Origin: Christensenella sp. UBA6880
GTDB lineage: Bacteria > Bacillota > Clostridia > Christensenellales > CAG-917
Direction: 5' to 3'
NCBI GenBank assembly: GCA_002449145.1
Contig: DKCG01000026.1
Coordinates: 49,092 to 113,091 of the forward strand
DNA: 64,000 nt
Part shown: positions 17,669 to 25,743 of the stretch, in pieces
Numbering within the stretch: the first letter of the stretch is position 1
Layout: each line of letters starts with the position of its first letter
Made by a program: the position numbers and the translations under genes
The notes under the pieces: model-generated
What the model saw: the letters and a program-made list of their open reading frames with translations, nothing else
What the model was told of the DNA's origin: nothing
Database searches by the model: none

Positions 17669-17744
17669 TGGTGGAGATAAGGGGATTCGAACCCCTGGCC
17701 TTCGCATTGCGAACGCGACGCTCTACCAACTGAGCCATATCCCC
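17669..17744 (-). tRNA. tRNA-Ala (anticodon CGC)
   Basis: A 76-nt cloverleaf on the minus strand: acceptor GGGGATA/TATCTCC with one G-T pair, discriminator A, and encoded CCA. D arm GCTC...GAGC, anticodon stem TCGCG/TGCGA with loop TTCGCAA giving anticodon CGC (codon GCG), variable loop of 5, T arm AGGGG-TTCGAAT-CCCCT. It sits at the right edge of the integrated element and appears intact. Confidence 0.93.
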
Positions 17745-17929
17745 ACATTCGCTTTTCGGAACGTTCGATTTGTTCCTTGCTGTGTTATTATATCACATTT
17801 TTTGATTTTGACAATTAATTTTTAACCATTTTTTTGATATATTCTAAATGTGTGTATGCGTGTGCGCGTGGAATATGGTTTTTTGATAAACGTTGTTTGT
17901 AATTTTTTTTGAAAATATCAAAAAAAGTA

Positions 17930-17992
17930 TTGACAATATAATTAGTTTGGTATAAATTATAACTAACAAGAATCATTATCGATAAGAAATAT
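17930..17992 (+). promoter_or_regulatory. promoter and possible PerR/Fur operator
   Basis: TTGACA (17930-17935), 15-bp spacer, TATAAA (17951-17956). Immediately downstream AATCATTATCGATAA resembles half of a Fur/Per box (AATxATTATxxT), consistent with autoregulation. The operator match is partial. Confidence 0.5.
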
Positions 17993-18018
17993 TGAATAAC
18001 GATTCGAGGAAGGACAAA

Positions 18019-18402
18019 GTGACAAAGAGAAATACGATACAAAAAGAAGTGGTTGCGAGAATCGTGAAAGAGGCTTGCAATCATCCGACGGCGAATATGG
18101 TTCTTGCCGAGGCGAAGAAAGAGTTGCCGAATCTCAGTTTAGGCACGGTGTATCGCATTCTCAACGATATGTCAAAAGAAGGGGAGATAAGGGAAGTGAC
18201 TTGCAAAGATTTGCCGTCGCGATTTGATAAGACGACGATGGAGCATGGACACTTTCAATGTGTAAAGTGCGGAAAAGTTGTCGATATAATATTCAATCTT
18301 GACAAAATAGACGAAAGTATTGTTGATTTTGATGACAACGAAGTGCTTGAAAGTCAGTTGTTTTTCAGAGGAATCTGCAAAGACTGCAAGGGAAAAAAAT
18401 AA
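18019..18402 (+). CDS. perR: Fur/PerR-family transcriptional regulator
   Basis: A 127-aa metal-dependent repressor. The winged helix spans about 1-80 (LGTVYRILNDMSKEGEI), followed by the metal-binding domain with HGHFQC (regulatory His residues), the structural zinc cysteines CVKCGK and CKDC. I chose GTG at 18019, 7 bp after GAGGAAGGA; a TTG at 17992 in frame lacks a ribosome site. It is 57 bp upstream of rubrerythrin, the classic target of PerR in clostridia, so a peroxide-sensing role is more likely than iron sensing. Confidence 0.88.
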   Translation: MTKRNTIQKEVVARIVKEACNHPTANMVLAEAKKELPNLSLGTVYRILNDMSKEGEIREVTCKDLPSRFDKTTMEHGHFQCVKCGKVVDIIFNLDKIDESIVDFDDNEVLESQLFFRGICKDCKGKK

Positions 18403-18459
18403 AAAACGCAATTTTATTGCGGAAAAATAAAAAAGATAAGATAAAAGGAGAAAAGAACT

Positions 18460-19005
18460 ATGGCAAAATTCAGATGTCCGGTATGCGGCTATGTTTATGA
18501 GGGCGAGCAACCGCCCGTAAAGTGTCCTCAATGCGGATGCCCCGGCAGCAAATTCGTAAGAATTGATGAGGCAGAAAAAGTTTGGGCTGCAGAACACGTC
18601 ATTGGCATAGGACAGGGCGTTCCTCAAGACATTTATGAAGGACTTGAAGCAAACTTCAAAGGCGAATGCACCGAAGCCGGTATGTATCTTGCAATGGCAA
18701 GAGCGGCTCATCGAGAGGGTTATCCCGAGATAGGTCTTTATTTTGAGAAAGCGGCATTCGAAGAGGCGGAACACGCAGCCAAATTCTGCGAAATGCTCGG
18801 TGAACTCGTAAGTCCGTCCACCAAAGTCAATCTTGAAAAGCGCGTCGAAGCAGAAAACGGCGCAACCAGCGGCAAATTCGAACTTGCCAAACGCGCCAAA
18901 GAAGAAGGACTTGACGCTATTCACGACACCGTGCATGAAATGGCTCGTGACGAGGCGCGTCACGGTAGGGCGTTTGAGGGGTTGCTTAACCGCTACTTCA
19001 AATAA
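18460..19005 (+). CDS. rbr: reverse-type rubrerythrin (rubredoxin-like domain first)
   Basis: A 181-aa diiron protein that reduces peroxide in anaerobes. Rubredoxin-like zinc/iron knuckles come first ([10 protein letters not shown] and CPQCGCPG, residues 5-30), then the ferritin-like four-helix domain with [19 protein letters not shown] and DEARHG supplying the carboxylate and histidine ligands. In classical rubrerythrin the rubredoxin domain is C-terminal; the N-terminal order marks the reverse type. The stop codon is the first three bases of a long palindromic repeat. Confidence 0.92.
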   Translation: MAKFRCPVCGYVYEGEQPPVKCPQCGCPGSKFVRIDEAEKVWAAEHVIGIGQGVPQDIYEGLEANFKGECTEAGMYLAMARAAHREGYPEIGLYFEKAAFEEAEHAAKFCEMLGELVSPSTKVNLEKRVEAENGATSGKFELAKRAKEEGLDAIHDTVHEMARDEARHGRAFEGLLNRYFK

Positions 19006-19131
19006 GAGCGCAGTATTGAGCGGAATAACTGTGTCAACACCCTTTTGCTCACCCGTCACGTACGGTTCAGTACGTTAGGCGGGTTCGCAAAAGGGTGTTT
19101 CCTTGTTCTTCATCTCAATACTGCGCTCTTA
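19003..19131 (+). repeat. palindromic stop-codon repeat, copy 1 (after rbr)
   Basis: Outer arms TAAGAGCGCAGTATTGAG (19003-19020) and its exact complement (19114-19131) enclose a core with stem CACCCTTTTGC/GCAAAAGGGTG, then CCCG/CGGG, and innermost ACGTAC/GTACGT. The left arm includes the rbr stop codon. No T run follows the right arm, so it is not a textbook terminator. Related copies lie at 20132-20263 (opposite strand) and 54366-54553. Confidence 0.9.
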
Positions 19132-19259
19132 CCAACAGATTCAAGCCGTGCCTCTTTCGCGTTATTCATCGATTTTAGCGAAGTCTTATAGAAAATAAAT
19201 GCAGCGAGCGGCTGCATTTATTGTCTTTAGTTTAAGATAACGTTCTCGAAAAATTTTAA

Positions 19260-19502
19260 TTATTCAACGTCGAGATTCTCGTATAAAAACGAATCGTCGT
19301 TCAAAAATTCCAAAACTGTCATACCGAAGCCGTGCGCAATCATCATTACGGTTGAGAGGGTGACGGTTTTGCTTTTTCCGCTCATAATCCATTGCATATG
19401 ACCGTGCTGAATACCCGAAAGTTGCTCTAACCGATATTGAGTCATATTTTTTTCGGCGAGCAATTTCGCTATTCTTTTTGCAACGGCATCGTTGACAGTC
19501 AT
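19260..19502 (-). CDS. small Xre/Cro-type HTH protein
   Basis: An 80-aa helix-turn-helix protein (AVAKRIAKLLAEKNMTQYRLEQLSG, then the recognition helix around HMQWIMSGKSKT). I start it at 19502 because AGAGGTG lies 5 bp upstream; a longer frame begins at 19547 without a ribosome site. Divergently oriented to the SLOG-like gene with a 156-bp shared upstream region. It probably regulates itself and that neighbour. Confidence 0.8.
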   Translation of the reverse strand: MTVNDAVAKRIAKLLAEKNMTQYRLEQLSGIQHGHMQWIMSGKSKTVTLSTVMMIAHGFGMTVLEFLNDDSFLYENLDVE

Positions 19503-19658
19503 TGTGCACCTCTGAATTAAATTACGAAAGAATACTTTCATATTCATTATATTTGTTTATAAAATTTACTTATGAATGTATACATTCTTATTTGCTTGCT
19601 ATAATGCGTAATAAATGATATAAATATGTATGCATACTTTCCTAAAAAGAGGCACGTT

Positions 19659-20120
19659 ATGATAATTTCATTTTTTGGACATTCGTCGTATGTCTACACA
19701 ATCGAAGACGAGAATAGATTGCTAAAAATGATTGAAGAAGTTGCAAACGGGCAAAGTGTTGATTTTTATCTTGGCGGATATGGCGATTTTGATGTTCTTG
19801 CAAAACATTGTGCTAATCAATATAAACAAAAGCATATCGGTTCAAAACTTGTGTTTGTTACGCCTTATATAAACGAATGGCTTGACAGTAGAAAAGAGTA
19901 TATTAGAGAGAATTATGACGAAACGATTTATCCCGAATTGGAAAATGTGCCTTTAAGATATGCAATATCAAAACGAAACGAATGGATAATACGGCAATCC
20001 GATTATATATTTATGTTTGTGAAAACACATTTCGGTGGGGCATATAAAGCACTTATATATGCAGAAAAACACAAAAAGAAATATGCTAATGTCTTTAACG
20101 GTGATTTTGAATTATATTAG
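19659..20120 (+). CDS. SLOG-like Rossmann-fold protein
   Basis: A 153-aa protein beginning IISFFGHS and containing FYLGGYGDFD, LVFVTPY and a final ANVFNG, the pattern of the SLOG superfamily of nucleotide-sensing Rossmann proteins (related to YpsA and DprA-like families). The ATG at 19659 follows AGAGG. SLOG proteins bind nucleotide-derived ligands and some act in anti-phage systems, but small single-domain ones also occur as housekeeping genes. Here it pairs with a divergent Xre gene and the pair is flanked by inverted palindromic repeats, so a small mobile or toxin-like module is possible. Family assignment is moderately sure; function unknown. Confidence 0.65.
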   Translation: MIISFFGHSSYVYTIEDENRLLKMIEEVANGQSVDFYLGGYGDFDVLAKHCANQYKQKHIGSKLVFVTPYINEWLDSRKEYIRENYDETIYPELENVPLRYAISKRNEWIIRQSDYIFMFVKTHFGGAYKALIYAEKHKKKYANVFNGDFELY

Positions 20121-20131
20121 CAAATGAATAT

Positions 20132-20263
20132 TATAAAAGGTCGATATTTAGATTAAGAACAAGGAAACGCCCTTTTGTAAATCCGCCCAGCGTACTAAAT
20201 CGTACGTGACGGATGCGCAAAAGGGCGTTGACACAGTTATTCGCTAAATAGCGACCTTTTACA
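20132..20263 (-). repeat. palindromic stop-codon repeat, copy 2 (after rsmI)
   Basis: Read on the minus strand it begins at the rsmI stop codon with arm TGTAAAAGGTCGCTATTTAG (20263-20244) and ends with a complementary arm (20151-20132; 18 of 20 paired). The core has CGCCCTTTTG/CAAAAGGGCG, ATCCG/CGGAT and ACGTAC/GTACG. Relative to copy 1, the C-A to C-G and C-G to T-A changes are matched on the opposite arm. Confidence 0.9.
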
Positions 20264-21062
20264 TTTCTATGGCTTGTTGATAGACCTCGTTCTTGGGAAT
20301 CCCTCTATCCTTTGCGACTTGCTTCACGGCGTCTTTTTTATCCATTCCCAAATTTACGTAATGGCTTATGTGCTTGGCAACGGACAAAGAGTTGAGCGGA
20401 TTTTGCGAGGCGATTCCGTCAACTATCATAACGATTTCACCGCGTTCCTCGCACTCGAAATTTGCAAGCGACGTTACGGTTACGCTCTCGTGAATTTTGG
20501 TAAGTTCGCGCGCGACGTATACCGTTCTGTCACCGAGTACATCAAGCAAAGTGTTTGCCGTTTTTGTCAAATCGTGCGGCGCGACGTAGAGTACGATGGG
20601 AAGTCCGGTATTTGCGCATTTTGACAGAATCGAGGTTTTATCCGTCGTTTTTTCGGGTAAAAACCCTAAAAACGTAAATCCGCTTGCTTTTATTCCGCTC
20701 AATGCGATTGCCGTCGCAAGTGCCGTAGGACCGGGGACGGTTTCGACTTCCACGCCTTGCGCGTGGCATTTTGCAATTACTTCCGCGCCGGGGTCGCTTA
20801 TGGACGGCATACCTGCGTCGGTTATGATTGCGACGTTTTGACCGTTCTTTATCATCTCGATAAGACGGTCGGAACAGTCTTGTTCGTTGAATTTGTGATA
20901 GGCGACGAGTTTGGCGTGCACGTCGTATTTTGCAAGCAAAGGAAGGGAATGGCGAGTGTCTTCGCACGCGATAACGTCAACGCTTCTGAGCGTTTCGAGG
21001 GCGCGCAAAGTTATGTCCGACATATTTCCTATCGGTGTTCCGACAATATACAGTTTTGCCAT
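20259..21062 (-). CDS. rsmI: 16S rRNA (cytidine-1402 2'-O)-methyltransferase
   Basis: A 267-aa SAM-dependent tetrapyrrole-methylase-fold enzyme that modifies the decoding centre of 16S rRNA. It begins MAKLYIVGTPIGNMSDITLRALETL, the invariant RsmI start, then CEDTRHS, ITDAGMPSISDPG and VPGPTAL. The start overlaps the upstream stop (TAATG), so it is coupled to trmN; a longer frame runs back into that gene but lacks support. The C-terminal KDAVKQVAKDRGIPKNEVYQ is the usual RsmI HTH-like tail. Confidence 0.94.
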   Translation of the reverse strand: MAKLYIVGTPIGNMSDITLRALETLRSVDVIACEDTRHSLPLLAKYDVHAKLVAYHKFNEQDCSDRLIEMIKNGQNVAIITDAGMPSISDPGAEVIAKCHAQGVEVETVPGPTALATAIALSGIKASGFTFLGFLPEKTTDKTSILSKCANTGLPIVLYVAPHDLTKTANTLLDVLGDRTVYVARELTKIHESVTVTSLANFECEERGEIVMIVDGIASQNPLNSLSVAKHISHYVNLGMDKKDAVKQVAKDRGIPKNEVYQQAIEM

Positions 21063-21757
21063 TATTCGTACATCTCCTTGTATGCTTCCGTGTAGTTTCC
21101 GTTCTCGTCCGCGACAATCAGCGTGTGAGTTCGAAGCCCGACTTTTCCGCCTTTTCGACCTTTTATAATCACTATGTCCGCGCCCGTAGAAAGTTTGGGA
21201 TAGACGATAGTCATTTCTTTGGGTTCGAGATTGCGTTTTGAAAGTTCGCAGATAAGAGGTGAAAGTCTGTCGATTTTCGACACGAACCACGCGTCGCCGC
21301 CGAATCTCAACGCATAACTTGCGGCGTACACGAAGTCGGCAAGAGTTGCGGTGCTTTCCGACCTCGACAGATTTTTCTTCGTGTTTTGCTCGCTTTGAAA
21401 GTAGGGCGGATTGCAAAGAATCACGTCGAAACTTTCGGCTTTTACGAGATTCTTTATATCTTTCACGTCGCCGTCAACGATTGTGAGTTTGTCGTTGAGG
21501 CGGTTGATTTGCGCGCTCCTGCGCGCAATATCCGCAACGTCGGGTTGAAGTTCGATTCCGACGGCGAGGGCGGCGTGCTTTTTGACGAGCGCGAGCGTTG
21601 CCAAAATACCCGAACCGCACCCCAAATCCAAAACCCTGTCCTTTTTGTCGATTTTTGCCGTATTTGCCAAAAACACCGAGTCCTGCGAAAAAGCATAGTC
21701 GTCGGTGTTTTGCAAAATAACGTAGTCTTCGATGTCGAGAGAGGTGGTGTAGACCAT
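21062..21757 (-). CDS. trmN: tRNA1(Val) (adenine-37-N6)-methyltransferase-like
   Basis: A 231-aa class I methyltransferase with SAM motif LDLGCGSGILATLAL and the N6-adenine signature NPPY (in VILCNPPYFQS). It matches the YfiC/TrmN6 family in length and in the characteristic DDYAFSQDSVFLA opening. It overlaps rplI and rsmI by one base on each side (TAATG), making a translation/RNA-modification mini-operon. Exact target nucleotide is inferred from the family. Confidence 0.88.
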   Translation of the reverse strand: MVYTTSLDIEDYVILQNTDDYAFSQDSVFLANTAKIDKKDRVLDLGCGSGILATLALVKKHAALAVGIELQPDVADIARRSAQINRLNDKLTIVDGDVKDIKNLVKAESFDVILCNPPYFQSEQNTKKNLSRSESTATLADFVYAASYALRFGGDAWFVSKIDRLSPLICELSKRNLEPKEMTIVYPKLSTGADIVIIKGRKGGKVGLRTHTLIVADENGNYTEAYKEMYE

Positions 21758-22203
21758 TATGCTCTCACGACTTGAATTTTCAAGGTTTGCGTAACTTCGG
21801 AATAGAGTCTCAAAACGACCTCAAATTCGCCGAAGTCGCGAATACTGTCCTTGATTTCGATTTTCTTTTTATCGACGTCGAATCCCAAATCTTTGAGGGC
21901 GTTGCTTATCATTTCGCTCGTGACAGAACCGAACATTTTGCCGTTGTTTTCGCCGCCTTTCGCGCTGACTTTTACGGTTATGTCTTTGAGTTTGTTTGCG
22001 ATTTCTCTTGCTTCGGCTCTTTCGGCGGCGATTTTGGCTTCGACCGCTTTTTTGCGTTGTTCGGCAACGTAGATATTTTGTTGCGTACCTTCTTGCGCAA
22101 GACCTTTTTTGATGAGGAAATTGCGGGCGTATCCGTCGTTAACTTCGACGATTGCGCCTTTTTTGCCCGTGCCTTTGACGTCTTTGAGAAGAATTACTTT
22201 CAT
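21757..22203 (-). CDS. rplI: 50S ribosomal protein L9
   Basis: A 148-aa ribosomal protein. The N-terminal RNA-binding domain [30 protein letters not shown] is diagnostic (quoted here as the KVILLKDV and GYARNFLI segments), followed by the long connecting helix and the C-terminal lobe with GKMFGSVTS. The ATG at 22203 has AAGGAAG upstream. First gene of the rplI-trmN-rsmI set. Confidence 0.95.
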   Translation of the reverse strand: MKVILLKDVKGTGKKGAIVEVNDGYARNFLIKKGLAQEGTQQNIYVAEQRKKAVEAKIAAERAEAREIANKLKDITVKVSAKGGENNGKMFGSVTSEMISNALKDLGFDVDKKKIEIKDSIRDFGEFEVVLRLYSEVTQTLKIQVVRA

Positions 22204-22350
22204 ATTCAACTTCCTTGTAAACTTTGATTGACAATATATTAGCACACCCTTGCGGAATTTTCAATAGAAACGAAAAGAATGAGAGCAATACGCCTTTTTT
22301 TGTGTAAAAACGTAAAATCGGGGAATACTAACTTCGAAACGGAGGCAATT

Positions 22351-22659
22351 ATGGAAAAAATCAACTGTGCAACATCAAACTGTGAACATAACATCAAGGG
22401 CGTATGCCTTGCAGGCGTAATTTCAATCGGCGAAAACGCAAAGTGTCTTAGCCGTATAAAGAGAGACGGCGGCGCGCTCGCGCAAAATTTTGCGGACGTG
22501 GAAGCGGGCGAAGACGTATTCGACAAAGATCTCGAAAGCCTTGTGCAATGCTCGGCGGAAGAATGTGCGTTCAACAACAACGGACTTTGCGCAAACGCGC
22601 AAATCGACGTCAGAGACACGGCGTTCTCGACCAAATGCAAAACCTATCTTAAAAAATAA
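22351..22659 (+). CDS. DUF1540-type cysteine-rich protein
   Basis: A 102-aa protein with two cysteine clusters of the DUF1540 type: CATSNCEHNIKGVC near the N-terminus and CSAEECAFNNNGLC near residue 68, plus one further Cys pair. Such proteins probably bind a metal; the function is not known and they are often expressed in sporulating Firmicutes. The ATG has an ideal GGAGG site. Monocistronic-looking. Confidence 0.82.
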   Translation: MEKINCATSNCEHNIKGVCLAGVISIGENAKCLSRIKRDGGALAQNFADVEAGEDVFDKDLESLVQCSAEECAFNNNGLCANAQIDVRDTAFSTKCKTYLKK

Positions 22660-22740
22660 AACGACAATATAGGTCAAAAACAATCAAAAATTGTCGGCAT
22701 TTCCTATCGCGCCCGTGATAAATTTAGGGCGGAGGCAGGT

Positions 22741-23832
22741 ATGGAAAATATGACAATCGAAAGGCGCGTCGTCGGACGCACGGACGTATATATAGGCAAA
22801 GACGTTATCCCCCAAATTTTGCCGAGATTGCGTTCCGTGTTTGAAGACGGCGCGCTTGTCGTGGTGTACGAAAACGAATGGAAAAGCGAAGCGAATTTGC
22901 TTATGCAAGAGTTGAAAAGGGGCGGTTATCGCACGTTCGCGTTGCCGGTTTGCGAGGACGCAAATTGCGACGTTCCCGATTATATAAGATACGTTTTTTG
23001 CGTAGGTCAACAGAGCGGCGCAAGGCTTTCAAAGCAAATCGCAGAGCGCTCCGATACGGGGTGGTCTATGCTTTTTTGCGCCCCGACGAGCGACGATATA
23101 TTGTGCGGAAAATCACCGAATCAAGTGTTTATCGACGAAAAAATACTCGTAAAATGCCGAAACGAGCAAATTGCCGCAGGTTACGGGATTTTGTTTTCGC
23201 AAAAACTCAATGAGTTTGAAAGGACTTTTCAAAGGACCGTTCTCGGCAAAAGCGTCAAGGATTTTACGACTGAAACGACGGCAGAATCGACGTCGGAACT
23301 TGCGTGCAAATTGCTTGAAGTATCGTCTGTGAAAGATGAAAAAGACACCGCCGAGCGTATGGCGGAAATCATGTGCGCGCTTGCAAAATCGAAGGGCAGA
23401 AAACCGCGCCTTTGCGGCGAATACAGATTTTTGGCGAGCGCGGCTCTTTGCTCGTTTTACTCGGCGTTTTTGTCGTCGCCCTCTATCGATTGCGCGCCGC
23501 CGTCTTGCATATTCGACGCGTGGGACAAACTCGACAAACTCGGCGTGACGGATAATTCCAAATGCGTTGACTTTTTCGATATAAACGGTTATTTTAGAAT
23601 CAGTTATATACTTGGCGAATACAGGCTCGACTTGCTCGAAAAACTTGCGGGGGCGGACGTGCACTCGATGCAAAGATTCTGGCGGCGGCTGTATCTCGAC
23701 GCAGGCTACTGGCTCAAAAGCGAAATCAGCGCGAGCGAAGTTATCGAGTGTATGCGCCTTGCCGGCGCGACGAGCGATTCGCTTGCGGGGTACGCGTTTG
23801 CAAGCGGTATTCTCGACAGAATCGCCGCATAA
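22741..23832 (+). CDS. degenerate dehydroquinate-synthase/glycerol-1-phosphate-dehydrogenase-fold protein
   Basis: A 363-aa protein. The opening (RRVVGRTDVYIGKDVIPQILPRL) and the length resemble the DHQ synthase / iron-containing dehydrogenase superfamily, and AAGYGILFSQKLNEFE resembles the AGYGDLL segment of glycerol-1-phosphate dehydrogenases. The later metal-binding histidine segments of that superfamily (GSEH and HGxxVG) are not visible; the region reads FLASAALCSFYSAFL instead. So it may be catalytically dead or a different enzyme. It is followed by a NagD-type HAD phosphatase, the same pairing as B. subtilis araM-araL. Assignment is tentative. Confidence 0.45.
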   Translation: MENMTIERRVVGRTDVYIGKDVIPQILPRLRSVFEDGALVVVYENEWKSEANLLMQELKRGGYRTFALPVCEDANCDVPDYIRYVFCVGQQSGARLSKQIAERSDTGWSMLFCAPTSDDILCGKSPNQVFIDEKILVKCRNEQIAAGYGILFSQKLNEFERTFQRTVLGKSVKDFTTETTAESTSELACKLLEVSSVKDEKDTAERMAEIMCALAKSKGRKPRLCGEYRFLASAALCSFYSAFLSSPSIDCAPPSCIFDAWDKLDKLGVTDNSKCVDFFDINGYFRISYILGEYRLDLLEKLAGADVHSMQRFWRRLYLDAGYWLKSEISASEVIECMRLAGATSDSLAGYAFASGILDRIAA

Positions 23833-23882
23833 CGAAAATCAACCACGGCGTTTTTACGGCGTAAAATTATACAGAGGACAAA

Positions 23883-24668
23883 ATGAAAAACATCAAAGAC
23901 GTAGAATTGTTTGTGTTCGACCTTGACGGCACGGTGTACATCGGCGACGAGGAAATCGAAGGCTCTTTTGCTGCAATCAACGAGTTGCGCGCGATGGGAA
24001 AGCGCATTTGCTTTTTCACCAACAATTCGTCGAGAATGCACACCGACTACATCGCAAGGCTCAACAATCTCGGACTTCGCACCTATGCGGACGAGATTTA
24101 CACGAGCGGACAAGTCACTTGCGAATACCTTTTGGACAACTATCGCGGCAAAAAGGTATTTTTGCTCGGCAACGATAGGCTCAAAAGCGAATTTGCGCTT
24201 TACGGCATCGAACTCGACGAGGAAAATCCAGACTTGTGCGTGATAGGCTTCGATACGTCGCTCACCTACGACAAGTTGTACAGATTCTGCAAATTCCTCA
24301 ACAAAGGGCTTCCGTACATCTCTACGCATCCCGACTTTTTCTGTCCCGCACCCGAATGTCCGATGCCCGACGTCGGCGCGCTCATCGAAGCGATACGTCT
24401 GACGGTGGGGCGCACCCCCGACATCATTATGGGCAAACCGCACAAAACGGCAGGCGAGCGTCTTGCGATGAAATATAATCTTCCCGCAAAGAAAATCGCA
24501 ATGGTCGGCGACAGATTGTACACGGACGTCGCTTTCGGCAAGAATTGCGGATTCGTGTCCATACTCGTGCTTTCGGGCGAAACGACGGCGGATATGCTTC
24601 CTACGTCGAAAATCAAACCCGACTACGTTCTTGACAAAGTTAAGGACATAGTACCGCTTGTTAAATGA
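23883..24668 (+). CDS. HAD-IIA family phosphatase (NagD/AraL-like)
   Basis: A 261-aa phosphatase. Motif I DLDGTVYIGD (nucleophile Asp near residue 14), motif II FFTNNSSR, the C2a cap with DTSLTYDKLY, motif III Lys in IIMGKPHKTA and motif IV VGDRLYTDVAFG. The family hydrolyses small sugar or glycerol phosphates, 4-nitrophenyl phosphate and similar; the substrate here is not predictable. It follows the dehydrogenase-fold gene by 50 bp and is likely co-transcribed. Confidence 0.88.
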   Translation: MKNIKDVELFVFDLDGTVYIGDEEIEGSFAAINELRAMGKRICFFTNNSSRMHTDYIARLNNLGLRTYADEIYTSGQVTCEYLLDNYRGKKVFLLGNDRLKSEFALYGIELDEENPDLCVIGFDTSLTYDKLYRFCKFLNKGLPYISTHPDFFCPAPECPMPDVGALIEAIRLTVGRTPDIIMGKPHKTAGERLAMKYNLPAKKIAMVGDRLYTDVAFGKNCGFVSILVLSGETTADMLPTSKIKPDYVLDKVKDIVPLVK

Positions 24669-24696
24669 AGCGATATTACCTTTTAGGCAGATATAT

Positions 24697-24757
24697 TGTG
24701 ACTTTGTCACAGTGATATTTGCGCGATGCGCAAGTTATATTGCACACTTTGTGTGCA
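24697..24757. repeat. array of three short hairpins
   Basis: Three perfect mini-palindromes with tiny loops follow one another at about 22-bp intervals: TGTGACTTTGTCACA (24697-24711), TTGCGCGATGCGCAA (24719-24733) and TGCACACTTTGTGTGCA (24741-24757), separated by GTGATAT/GTTATAT. Stems differ in sequence; loops and spacers are alike. Confidence 0.8.
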
Positions 24758-24779
24758 GTTATGGAAGATTTGAATATTT

Positions 24780-24834
24780 GGGTGTGGGCTACGCCCACCA
24801 TCAATTATTAATTATTCATTATTAATTATTAATT
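24780..24834 (-). repeat. TTAATAATT dispersed repeat, copy 1
   Basis: On the minus strand TAATTAATAATGAATAATTAATAATTG (given in parts: TAATAATGAATAATTAATAA) leads into GGTGGGCGTAGCCCAC. The same string, in the other orientation, is at 39440-39494. Confidence 0.8.
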
Positions 24835-24837
24835 CAT

Positions 24838-24878
24838 AAAAAACAAACCCTCGCACAGCGGCGAGGGTTTGTTTTTTT
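24838..24878. terminator. bidirectional terminator
   Basis: AAAAAACAAACCCTCGC and GCGAGGGTTTGTTTTTTT pair around a short loop (ACAGCG region), serving the HAD gene and the convergent M23 gene. Confidence 0.88.
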
Positions 24879-24892
24879 GCGATGATTTTTGC

Positions 24893-25573
24893 TTATTTTT
24901 CACTCGATACCATAACTTCGAGCGGATTGACGTTTACGCCATTTTTGAGGACTTCAAAGTGCACGTGGTCGCCGTCAAGACTTTCGCTGCCTTGCGTGGT
25001 GGACGCTTTGCCGAGAAGTTGACCTTGTTTTACGGTCGCGCCCTTTTTGAGAGTGCTTTCCGCTTCCAAAGAGAGGTATCTCGTTTCATATCCGTCTTTG
25101 TGGGTGAGAATGACGTAGTATCCGTCGAGCGCGTTGTAGCCCGTTTCTTTCACCGTACCGTCGCAAGACGCAAACACGTTTTTGTCTTCGGACGTGAAGT
25201 CGAGAGCAAGGTGCGTCGAGTACTGTTTGAGAGTGGGATTCCACACGAGCGCGGTGTCGGAATAGTTTTTGCTCACCGTGCCGTCGTTGACGGGTGCGTA
25301 GAATGTTTGTTTTTCTTCAACCGGATTCGGATTGTCGTTGGGATCGTCGGGCTTGTCTATCGGATCACCGTTCGGGTCGTCGGGTTTAATCGTCGGCTCG
25401 TCTTGCCTATTGTCCGAGATAGACGCGTCGGGATTTTGCAAAGCAGAGTTGCGAGTGACCGCGAGGGCGATGACCGTGGCAACCGAGGCTATGCACAAAA
25501 TGATAAGAAAATAGACTGCGTTGCGTTTGAGAAAACCGCCAAAACGCTTCATTGCAACTGTGAATTTGCTCAT
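24893..25573 (-). CDS. membrane-anchored M23 peptidase, SpoIIQ-like
   Basis: A 226-aa protein with cytoplasmic N-terminus, one membrane helix (about 19-40), a Pro/Asp-rich linker (about 56-88) and a LytM/M23 domain. The zinc-site residues are all present: H121 and D125 (HLALD) and H203/H205 (HVHFEV). The approach sequence WNPTLKQYSTHLALDF resembles clostridial SpoIIQ, which forms the forespore half of the engulfment channel and in clostridia retains catalytic histidines. A general cell-wall hydrolase is the alternative. GGAGG upstream. Confidence 0.82.
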   Translation of the reverse strand: MSKFTVAMKRFGGFLKRNAVYFLIILCIASVATVIALAVTRNSALQNPDASISDNRQDEPTIKPDDPNGDPIDKPDDPNDNPNPVEEKQTFYAPVNDGTVSKNYSDTALVWNPTLKQYSTHLALDFTSEDKNVFASCDGTVKETGYNALDGYYVILTHKDGYETRYLSLEAESTLKKGATVKQGQLLGKASTTQGSESLDGDHVHFEVLKNGVNVNPLEVMVSSEK

Positions 25574-25707
25574 TGTTTTACCTCCAAGTTGCCTCGATTA
25601 TGTCCGCAATCGATAGCGTTTATACCTAAATCGATAAACTTTTTTCGATGAGGCGAAAATTTTTGAAAAAATCGCTCAAAAACGGCCGTTTCGAGGGAAA
25701 ACCGTTA

Positions 25708-25736
25708 TTGACGACAAGTGTTTGATAATGTATAAT
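25708..25736 (+). promoter_or_regulatory. promoter placed for a leaderless or near-leaderless mRNA
   Basis: TTGACG (25708-25713), 17 bp, TATAAT (25731-25736). The start codon of the ligase is at 25744, just 7 bp after the -10 box, so transcription should start at or beside the ATG. No ribosome site precedes the ATG. Confidence 0.7.
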
Positions 25737-25743
25737 TTTTATT

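Noticed and set aside
17541..17825. 94-codon frame across the tRNA region
   Set aside because: It reads antisense through tRNA-Ala (the GGDKGIRTPGLRIANATLYQLSH string is the well-known translation of tRNA complement), with no ribosome site.
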